NCBI GenBank assembly: GCA_017553965.1
Contig: JAFZJK010000127.1
Location: forward strand, 1 to 5,176
Reading direction: 5' to 3'
DNA length: 5,176 bases
Source of the DNA: Lachnospiraceae bacterium
Lineage (GTDB): Bacteria; Bacillota_A; Clostridia; Lachnospirales; Lachnospiraceae
Part shown: positions 1 to 5,176 of the stretch, in pieces
How the letters are laid out: every line of letters begins with the position of its first letter
Numbering within the stretch: position 1 is the first letter of the stretch
The notes under the pieces: generated by a model
Seen by the model: the letters and a program-made list of their open reading frames with translations, nothing else
Databases searched by the model: none
Told to the model about the DNA's origin: nothing
Program-made: the position numbers and the translations under genes

Positions 1-1222
1 CATCCCGCTGATACTTATATCCGGTGTTATATTCGCCAAGATAGTACGGCCTTTCTTCAGAGCTTCACAGAAAGTAATGGGTGACCTCAATGCCCAGCTC
101 CAGGACAGCCTCTCCGGACTTCACGAGATCCAGGCCTTCGGCCAGGAAGCTTATGAAGGAGAGCGCGTGCGTAAAAAGAGCTTCGAGCAGGTAGTAGCCA
201 TGCTGCGTGCATTAAAAGCAAGTGCGATCTTTCATCCATGTGTCGAACTGCTCTCTTCCATAGGTACCGTCATCGTCGTATTTTACGGTGGATACCTTGC
301 CTACAGCGGACAGATAAGCATAGCTGACATAGTAGCTTTCCTGCTTTACCTTTCACTCTTCTACGCTCCGGTATCAGGTCTTGCAAACCTGCTTGAAAGC
401 CTGCAGCAATCCTTAGCCGGTGCCGAGCGTGTTACCATGATACTTGCCACTCCTTCCGCTATCCAGAATGAAAAAGATGCTAAAGAACTTAAAAACGTTA
501 AGGGTGCCGTAAGCTTTGAAAATGTTTCCTTTAATTACGAGAACAAGATCCCTGTACTGAAAAACATCTCATTCTCCTGTGAACCCGGCATGATGGTAGC
601 ACTGGTAGGACCCACAGGTGTCGGAAAAACCACAGCTACACAGCTGATCTCCCGTTTTTACGATCCGGTTGAAGGCCGTATACTCATCGACGGTCAGGAT
701 ATAAAAAAAGTTACTCTGGAGAGCCTGCGTCATAACATATCACCCGTACTCCAGGATACCTTCCTGTTTAACGGTTCAATAGCAGAAAACATAGGCTACG
801 CACGCCCCGACGCAGACCGCTCGGAAATAGAAAAAGCGGCCAAAGCCGCTAATATACACGAAGATATACTCGCCATGCCCGACGGGTACGAGACTCAGGT
901 CGGCGAACGAGGACTCAGACTGTCAGGAGGCCAGAAACAGCGTGTAGCCATAGCCCGTGCGATACTCCGCAACAGCCCTATTATCATACTTGATGAAGCA
1001 ACAGCATCCGTCGATGTACAGACAGAACGCCAGATCCAGTCAGCCATAAACGAACTGGCCGGAAAACGTACCATCATCGCGATAGCTCACCGCCTCTCCA
1101 CCATCATGAATGCAGACCTCATACTTGTCATCCATGAAGGTGAGATCGTCGAGCAGGGTACACATGCCGATCTTATGGCTCAAAAAGGCTTCTATTACAG
1201 GATGCAGCAGGCAGGGCAATGA
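1..1222 (+). CDS. ABC exporter half-transporter, TMD-ATPase fusion (5' partial)
   Basis: This is the C-terminal part of a membrane-embedded ABC exporter that couples ATP hydrolysis to outward transport of an unknown substrate (drug, lipid or peptide). The frame is open from base 2, so the ATG at 77 is an internal methionine (codon 26 of 406 visible). Family members are usually about 570-600 residues, so roughly 170-190 are missing. Numbering from the base-77 Met, the last two membrane helices lie near 57-76 and 83-101. The ATPase domain follows from about 143: A-loop Tyr154, Walker A GPTGVGKT (178-185), Q-loop Gln226, exporter-type TQVGERG (273-279), signature LSGGQ (282-286), Walker B IIILDE with catalytic Glu307, D-loop SVD (311-313) and switch His338. 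All catalytic motifs are intact, so the site is predicted to be active. Such proteins work as homodimers or as heterodimers with an adjacent half-transporter, which would lie before base 1. The gene ends TGA at 1220-1222, convergent with the regulator gene. The substrate is not determinable. Confidence 0.95.
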   Translation, partial: IPLILISGVIFAKIVRPFFRASQKVMGDLNAQLQDSLSGLHEIQAFGQEAYEGERVRKKSFEQVVAMLRALKASAIFHPCVELLSSIGTVIVVFYGGYLAYSGQISIADIVAFLLYLSLFYAPVSGLANLLESLQQSLAGAERVTMILATPSAIQNEKDAKELKNVKGAVSFENVSFNYENKIPVLKNISFSCEPGMMVALVGPTGVGKTTATQLISRFYDPVEGRILIDGQDIKKVTLESLRHNISPVLQDTFLFNGSIAENIGYARPDADRSEIEKAAKAANIHEDILAMPDGYETQVGERGLRLSGGQKQRVAIARAILRNSPIIILDEATASVDVQTERQIQSAINELAGKRTIIAIAHRLSTIMNADLILVIHEGEIVEQGTHADLMAQKGFYYRMQQAGQ

Positions 1223-1258
1223 TCGCTTAACACGGTGTCTGCTCTATAGCTTAGCACT

Positions 1259-1879
1259 TTACCTGTTTTGATAATAAAAAATCGCCAGATTTGTCCTGTC
1301 ACGAAGGTCGAGTTTTCTTAGGATATTGCTAAGATAATTTCTTACCGTTCCTTCAGATAGGCATAAAGCGTCTGCTATCTCCTTATTGGACAAGCCCTTT
1401 GCCACCTCTTCTATAATTTCGTTTTCCTGGGGAGTGATCCCGTATGCATCGGGATCAAACCCCTTTTTCTTATTTATGATACCGGGAAGCTTTTCGGTTA
1501 TGGCATTCCCGAATACACTCTGTCCTTTATAAACCGTCTTTACCGCAGGGATAATACTTTCAAAATCCTGCTTGATGATATAGCCCTTGGCTCCGATGGA
1601 TATAGCCTTTATGATATACTCGTCATCATTGAATGTGGTAAGGTACAGTATCCTTGCGTCCTTATGCTTGCCTAATATCTCAGCACCCGCATCAAGACCT
1701 GACATCCCGCTCATCCTGATATCCATAAGCAGCACATCCGGCTCCTTTTCTTCATAAAGCTTTATAGCTTCGGCACCGTCACTGCCGGTACCGACCACTT
1801 CTATCTCACTGTCGGACGAAAGTATGGTTTTAAGGCTCATCGCCACCAGATTATCATCATCCACTATAAGTACGCGCAT
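1259..1879 (-). CDS. LuxR/NarL-family two-component response regulator
   Basis: This 206-residue cytoplasmic protein is a DNA-binding response regulator. The receiver domain (about 1-120) shows the acidic pocket Asp7-Asp8-Asp9, phospho-acceptor Asp53 in LLMDIRM, switch threonine at 81/82 and conserved Lys103. A short linker (about 130-147) leads to a LuxR-type helix-turn-helix (about 147-206) with the typical ITPQENEI, GLSNKEIADALCLSEGTV and NYLSNILRKL blocks. Length is normal for the NarL/FixJ class. The ATG directly follows the kinase's TAA stop (TAAATG), with AGGAGG 5 nt upstream inside the kinase's last codons, so the start is secure and probably coupled to kinase translation. As last gene of the transporter operon it is the natural partner of the kinase. 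By analogy with LnrK of B. subtilis it probably activates this same operon, which is inference. It could be called lnrK-like, but orthology is unproven. Confidence 0.95.
   Translation of the reverse strand: MRVLIVDDDNLVAMSLKTILSSDSEIEVVGTGSDGAEAIKLYEEKEPDVLLMDIRMSGMSGLDAGAEILGKHKDARILYLTTFNDDEYIIKAISIGAKGYIIKQDFESIIPAVKTVYKGQSVFGNAITEKLPGIINKKKGFDPDAYGITPQENEIIEEVAKGLSNKEIADALCLSEGTVRNYLSNILRKLDLRDRTNLAIFYYQNR
1435..1457. repeat. Perfect 8-bp inverted repeat in the regulator's linker
   Basis: TGATCCCG (1435-1442) and CGGGATCA (1450-1457) are exact reverse complements around a 7-nt loop that contains the palindrome ATGCAT. They lie in codons for the linker between receiver and DNA-binding domains (about residues 141-149, F-D-P-D-A-Y-G-I-T). 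No T-run follows on either strand, so it is not a terminator. It could be chance. Confidence 0.5.
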
Positions 1880-3025
1880 TTAAACCTCCTTGGGGATCCT
1901 GACAAATATCCTGAATCCGTTATCGTTTGAGAAATTAGCCTGACCGCCAAGCTGTTCGGCACGGGTACGGATGTTTTCCAGGCCCATCCCGTTGCTTTTC
2001 TCAGCATCTTTTGAAATCTTTTTCTTCTTGCCAAACCCTTTTTCGTCCGGAACGGGTCCCGATATATCTCCGGTATTCCCGAAATCGTGTATTATCAGCT
2101 GATACATCGAAGGATGTTCGTCAAATCTGATATGCACATTTTCGTTTTTACTGTACTTTATTATATTTGATACAGCTTCTTTGACAATATTGATCACCGC
2201 ATATTTGATCTCTTTATTTACTACCCTTTTATCCGCATCAAATTCAATGTTCAATCTAAACTTTTGCTTTAAAGGCTCCGCCATCTCATTTATGGCAGCC
2301 TCGAGATCTATGGCTTCATCCCTTATATCATGTACACTCTCACGAATATTGTTCATAGCGGTATCGAGTGTTTCCCTTAAGGTCTTAAGTTCATCGGCTA
2401 TAGCATCATCCTTATGCACCACCATCATTGCCCCGACCTGGAGTATGGAGCGGCTCAGCATATGTCCCACATTATCATGGATCTCACGTGCTATACGGTT
2501 CCTTTCCGAAAGCTGTGCGGTATATATACTCTTATCCTGCTCCTCCAACAGATTTTTGTTCTGTTTCCGGAGCATCTCCTTTTTTATCTCTCCCTCATCA
2601 CGGATCTTAAGGTTGTCGTTCTCCAAAGTTTCCACCTTTTTAGTCCTGTAAGAAAGATATACCGCAAGTCCCGTAACCATCAGGATATAGAGTACAGAAT
2701 GGAATTCAAGCGTATTGAATATATATGCGAATGCCGCAAACAGAACCAGACCGGCAGCAATTTGCCGGTCTAGAAAAACCTCATATACGATGATCGGAAG
2801 CAGTATTACCATCTTCGGGACAAATACTATCAACAGTCCCGATGCATACTGCAGACCGATATTTATCTTTCGTGCCGCATTTCCGAGAAGTCTTAAATAT
2901 GACATAAAAGTCGCAAGTATTACCATGGCGAAAAATGCCAAAACCCTGTATCCTTCTCCGAATACTTCAAAAAGCATCAATGCGGAAAAAACCATCAGAA
3001 AAATCTTATCGATAAAGCTTCTCAA
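1880..3025 (-). CDS. DesK/NarL-class membrane sensor histidine kinase (TTG start)
   Basis: This 381-residue sensor kinase should autophosphorylate and pass the phosphate to Asp53 of the adjacent regulator. The first ~126 residues are hydrophobic, with about five or six membrane helices (near 6-22, 27-46, 58-84, 88-103, 107-126). There is no large extracellular domain, which suggests sensing within or at the membrane. A charged, coiled-coil-like signalling helix (about 128-172) follows. The HisKA_3 dimerisation block is RNRIAREIHDNVGHML with phospho-acceptor His183, Asp184, and His188 where many family members have Gln. The HATPase_c domain has the N-box EAVSNIIKY (Glu283, Asn287), a deviating G1 box DFGNTG (314-319) and the G2 box NGMGLENI (345-352). 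The segment between the G boxes is long and lysine-rich. The only in-frame start after the upstream TAG at 3037-3035 is TTG at 3025-3023, preceded by AGGG at 7-nt spacing. The gene lies 13 nt after the permease stop. It resembles LnrJ/DesK-type kinases; the signal is unknown. Confidence 0.94.
   Translation of the reverse strand: MRSFIDKIFLMVFSALMLFEVFGEGYRVLAFFAMVILATFMSYLRLLGNAARKINIGLQYASGLLIVFVPKMVILLPIIVYEVFLDRQIAAGLVLFAAFAYIFNTLEFHSVLYILMVTGLAVYLSYRTKKVETLENDNLKIRDEGEIKKEMLRKQNKNLLEEQDKSIYTAQLSERNRIAREIHDNVGHMLSRSILQVGAMMVVHKDDAIADELKTLRETLDTAMNNIRESVHDIRDEAIDLEAAINEMAEPLKQKFRLNIEFDADKRVVNKEIKYAVINIVKEAVSNIIKYSKNENVHIRFDEHPSMYQLIIHDFGNTGDISGPVPDEKGFGKKKKISKDAEKSNGMGLENIRTRAEQLGGQANFSNDNGFRIFVRIPKEV
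1885..1890 (-). promoter_or_regulatory. Consensus AGGAGG ribosome binding site of the regulator gene
   Basis: AGGAGG on the minus strand lies in the last codons of the kinase gene, with a 5-nt spacer (TTTAA, containing the kinase stop) before the regulator ATG. It is a perfect Shine-Dalgarno core, clearly stronger than the AGGG in front of the kinase's TTG. Confidence 0.85.
2748..2771. repeat. Perfect 9-bp inverted repeat inside the kinase gene
   Basis: AGACCGGCA (2748-2756) and TGCCGGTCT (2763-2771) are exact reverse complements separated by 6 nt, giving a GC-rich hairpin in codons 86-93 of the kinase (D-R-Q-I-A-A-G-L). On the minus-strand transcript it is followed by GGTTCTGTTTG, which is T-rich but not a true T-run, so it is not called a terminator. 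It may be accidental or may slow transcription or translation just after the third membrane segment. Confidence 0.6.
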
Positions 3026-3036
3026 CTCATCACCCT
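3026..3036 (-). promoter_or_regulatory. Ribosome binding site fixing the TTG start of the kinase
   Basis: Read on the minus strand, AGGGTGATGAG precedes the TTG. AGGG (3036-3033) sits 7 nt before the TTG, and GGTGAT matches the 3' extension of the consensus anti-Shine-Dalgarno complement. An ATG at 3030-3028 lies in another frame, is only 2 nt from AGGG, and is closed by TGA after one more codon, so it cannot start the kinase. No ATG or GTG exists in the kinase frame between the stop at 3037-3035 and the TTG. The next in-frame ATG is codon 11, within the first membrane helix. Confidence 0.7.
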
Positions 3037-3038
3037 AT

Positions 3039-4178
3039 TTATGCAGTCTTTTTGACGTTATGTTTTCCAACCATCAGTCCTATTACTAATACCATAACAC
3101 CAAACAACAACTGAATCAACAGGCAATTTAAAATTTCCGTAAATGAGCCTCCGCTTCTTATTCTGTTAATAGCTTCCGAATACCAGTATGTGGGAAGGAA
3201 CTGTCCGATAGCCTTTGCTGTTTCTCCAAGGTGTTCGATCGGAACAAATATACCGCCAAGGAATGAGAAGGAAAGTGCAACGATATTTGTTATAGCCGGA
3301 GCCGCATCGGGGTTAATGCCAAAGCTTGAAAGTGCGATTATTATCATGACGGCGGTCATACTGAAAACAAGCACGTCGATCGCTGTCAACGCCCACCGCG
3401 CCGTGAATATTTCCTCGGACAGAAGTGATGAAATTAAGATAAGAACACTAATGATCCCTATGGTTACTATAGCGCATGCCAAAGCAATCATCGACTGTTT
3501 TTTTACCGTAGGATAAGAGGATATTCCGGTCCTTCTGTTTATCAGCATGGTCCCGAACCTAAGTATTACAGGGAGAACTGCCGAGCAGAGTAAGGTAAGC
3601 AATGCATAAGGAAGAATAGTAAATACTGTAAATATCTTATCATCCTGGATTACAACCTCGGAGACCATATTCACTGCACTCATATCCGCCAGGGATTCTC
3701 TGGACAGTTCATCTGCCTCCGTGAAACTGTAGCCGCCCTTCATATAATTTGCGGTAAGATTCAGGTAGCTATCCATCTCAGCCTCTACGGTATACCCCAT
3801 TCTGGTATCAACTTCCTTTGTACTTTCAATCTTTAGAGGAGTGTTTGATCCTGAAAGGAAAGCTTCACCAAAACCTTGCGGGATTACCAGATAATTGGAT
3901 GCCTTTGTGTAGTAGATCATGTCCGTTATCTGTTCATCTGTATAGTTTTCCTCATATATATAATTTATAGTCTCCAAGTATTTGATAAGTCCTCTTGATA
4001 CCTCCGACTTATCATTATCCATAACAACTATACCCTGACTGACCGAATAATAGGCGGCGTTTCCGCTCGAATTGAAGCCTGACATTATCGTTATTATCCC
4101 TAAAGCGATAGCCAGATACATTATCATAGAAAACTTGTATCTGCTTAATACCTTAAAAAAAGTCTTAAATACTATCAT
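3039..4178 (-). CDS. ABC-2 type transporter permease (second of the pair, DrrB/LnrN-like)
   Basis: This 379-residue integral membrane protein should be one permease half of an ABC-2 transporter that lacks a fused ATPase. One N-terminal helix (about 15-35) is followed by a large, mostly hydrophilic extracytoplasmic segment (about 38-182, opening with VVMDNDKSEVSRGLIKYLE). Five further helices lie near 183-205, 229-252, 263-284, 294-313 and 350-371. The cytoplasmic stretch between helices 2 and 3 carries NRRTGISSYPTVKK, the usual place for ATPase coupling. The sequence GGIFVPIEHLG (308-318), then FLPTYWYSEAI (327-337), is typical of the ABC2_membrane_3 family. The ATG overlaps the end of the preceding permease gene by 14 nt and has AGGAAGG 6 nt upstream (4191-4185), indicating coupled translation. 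Its layout parallels the first permease, so the two probably form a heterodimer. Length and context fit LnrN of the B. subtilis linearmycin transporter, but other drug, lantibiotic or lipid exporters of this class are possible. Confidence 0.9.
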   Translation of the reverse strand: MIVFKTFFKVLSRYKFSMIMYLAIALGIITIMSGFNSSGNAAYYSVSQGIVVMDNDKSEVSRGLIKYLETINYIYEENYTDEQITDMIYYTKASNYLVIPQGFGEAFLSGSNTPLKIESTKEVDTRMGYTVEAEMDSYLNLTANYMKGGYSFTEADELSRESLADMSAVNMVSEVVIQDDKIFTVFTILPYALLTLLCSAVLPVILRFGTMLINRRTGISSYPTVKKQSMIALACAIVTIGIISVLILISSLLSEEIFTARWALTAIDVLVFSMTAVMIIIALSSFGINPDAAPAITNIVALSFSFLGGIFVPIEHLGETAKAIGQFLPTYWYSEAINRIRSGGSFTEILNCLLIQLLFGVMVLVIGLMVGKHNVKKTA

Positions 4179-5176
4179 AGCTGACCTTCCTTCCGAGGAG
4201 CAATCCTCCTATAGTCAAAACCAAACTAAGTACAACCATGTAAATAACGGTTTCAAAATATCTGCTTCCGGCGCCAAACATATTCAGGGCGTAATACGAA
4301 TCACTTATAACTGCTGCCGGATTGATCTTGTTGATGATCGGAACCTTTTCAGCAATAATTATCTTCATATCCCCATACATAAGTCCCGAAAGAGCGCAGC
4401 CTGTAAGGGTAATGGCAACAAGTATGCTTTCCTTCTTTTCCAACGAAAAGCTTCCAAGATTTCCGACAAAGAATCCCAGTGCAACACCGAGAAGTGCAGC
4501 CAGAGCGGAAGTCAGGTATATCATCAGAATATCGCCGCCGAACTCAACCTTTAAGACAAAAAGCAGGAAGGTAAGTCCTATTTCAACTACAGCAAACGAA
4601 ACCAGATACGAAGCTATAAAACCTGCTATCTGAAAGCTCATTCGTCTTACCGGAGATGCATTTGCACGTGCTCCAACCTTTGACATATTCGCCTGGGTAT
4701 TGTTTCCGATCCTTAAACTGTGCATTGAGGCAAATAACGTAGTCATTGCAAGAAGATTATAAAAGTAACTGACAAATGGATCCTTGTTGTCTCCGCCAAG
4801 ACTTTTCGGAATTACATAGGAAGTGCTTTTCGAAATACCTTTTATAACCTCGCCAAGCTTTTCCGGATGTTCCTTAGCAACCTTCTCGATCATGGTTACA
4901 TTCTGATTGTATCCGGTAACTATACTCTGCTGGATAGTAGATTCATTTCCGTTGCTTATTATATCCAGAGTCAGTTTTCCGTCTTCCTTCACCCTGATGA
5001 TGCCGTTTACCTTTTCTCCGTCCTTTAAAAGAGCTTCTGCCTCTGCGTATTCAAGATACTGAATATCGAGCAGCTTTTTCCCGTCATTTGAAATACCTTC
5101 CAGGACGTTTTTTGCATTCTCGATCACCTGTGCATCATCCGTATCAAACACAACAGCGGTTTTGATCTCCTCAAAC
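4165..5176 (-). CDS. ABC-2 type transporter permease (first of the pair, LnrM-like, 5' partial)
   Basis: The frame is open to the right edge (first whole codon 5175-5173), giving 336 visible residues. The GTG at 5151 is an internal valine in the stretch AVVFDTDD, not a start. About 40-50 N-terminal residues with the first membrane helix are probably missing. Counting from that valine, an extracytoplasmic domain occupies roughly 1-124. Five helices follow near 126-146, 172-200, 206-232, 240-260 and 302-320. The cytoplasmic loop ARANASPVRR (161-170) corresponds to the R-x-x-A/G-SP-x-R segment common before helix 3 in ABC-2 permeases. SGLMYGDMK and INPAAVISDSYYALN (276-290) are typical of the family's C-terminal region. 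It should pair with the downstream permease and recruit a separate ATPase, expected just beyond base 5176. It ends TAA at 4167-4165, inside the next gene. Substrate unknown; drug or antimicrobial-peptide export is the best guess from its two-component neighbours. Confidence 0.9.
   Translation of the reverse strand, partial: FEEIKTAVVFDTDDAQVIENAKNVLEGISNDGKKLLDIQYLEYAEAEALLKDGEKVNGIIRVKEDGKLTLDIISNGNESTIQQSIVTGYNQNVTMIEKVAKEHPEKLGEVIKGISKSTSYVIPKSLGGDNKDPFVSYFYNLLAMTTLFASMHSLRIGNNTQANMSKVGARANASPVRRMSFQIAGFIASYLVSFAVVEIGLTFLLFVLKVEFGGDILMIYLTSALAALLGVALGFFVGNLGSFSLEKKESILVAITLTGCALSGLMYGDMKIIIAEKVPIINKINPAAVISDSYYALNMFGAGSRYFETVIYMVVLSLVLTIGGLLLGRKVSYDSI

Noticed and set aside
77..79. ATG as the start of the exporter
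   Set aside because: The frame is open upstream to base 2 and encodes a membrane helix and cytoplasmic loop typical of exporter membrane domains, so the gene starts outside the window.
835..850. AGCGGC-CAAA-GCCGCT hairpin in the exporter gene
   Set aside because: Only 6 bp, within conserved ATPase coding sequence (K-A-A-K-A-A), with no T-run. Repeated Ala/Lys codons explain it.
1223..1258. Possible bidirectional terminator between the convergent genes
   Set aside because: Longest pairing is a weak, bulged 5-6 bp stem with a ~20-nt loop and no T-tract, and the ACACGGTGT dyad has no room for a loop.
3028..3030. ATG just upstream of the kinase as its start
   Set aside because: It is in a different frame and stops after two codons.
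2181..3089. Several plus-strand open frames of 60-156 codons opposite the kinase gene
   Set aside because: They lie wholly or mainly antisense to a well-supported kinase. Their composition (Ser/Ile/Leu-rich, no domain motifs) is what reverse-strand reading of a hydrophobic protein gives, and I see no ribosome binding site that would argue for them.
4072..4633. Plus-strand open frames opposite the two permease genes
   Set aside because: Antisense shadows of clear ABC-2 permease genes, with no recognisable motifs.
5149..5151. GTG as the start of the first permease
   Set aside because: The frame stays open to the window edge with permease-like residues (EEIKTAVV). The GTG falls inside a conserved-looking strand, and a protein starting there would lack the first membrane helix.

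Overview
The window holds five protein-coding genes and almost no non-coding DNA. Everything points to a Gram-positive Firmicute of the Clostridia, most likely Lachnospiraceae-like (for example the Butyrivibrio/Roseburia side). The grounds are the moderate GC with heavy ATA isoleucine use, strong AGGAGG-type ribosome binding sites, a TTG start, and the protein family mix. The family-level placement is inference from general resemblance, not a search.

Left part, plus strand (1-1222): the C-terminal two thirds of an ABC exporter half-transporter, with a transmembrane domain fused to an ATPase. Its start lies before base 1. All ATPase motifs are intact.

Right part, minus strand (5176 down to 1259): four tightly packed genes read toward the exporter gene. 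In order of transcription they are an ABC-2 permease (5' end outside the window), a second ABC-2 permease, a DesK/NarL-class membrane histidine kinase, and a LuxR/NarL-class response regulator. Junctions are a 14-nt overlap, a 13-nt gap and a direct stop-start abutment, so this is one operon with probable translational coupling. The ATPase subunit and the promoter should lie beyond base 5176.

The gene content (two YhgE/DrrB-type ABC-2 permeases plus a HisKA_3 kinase and LuxR regulator) matches the pattern of the Bacillus subtilis linearmycin-resistance locus lnrJK-lnrLMN (formerly yfiJKLMN). The two-component genes here come last rather than first. The likely working model is that the kinase senses a membrane-active compound or membrane state, the regulator activates the operon promoter, and the permease pair with its ATPase exports or removes the compound. 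The substrate cannot be read from the sequence.

The exporter gene and the operon converge with only 36 bp between their stop codons, and no clear intrinsic terminator is visible there. I see no RNA genes, mobile elements, CRISPR arrays or attachment sites. Nothing in the window is clearly a new biological system. The points worth a second look are the transporter/sensor operon, details of the kinase's ATP-binding region and start codon, and two perfect inverted repeats inside the kinase and regulator genes.
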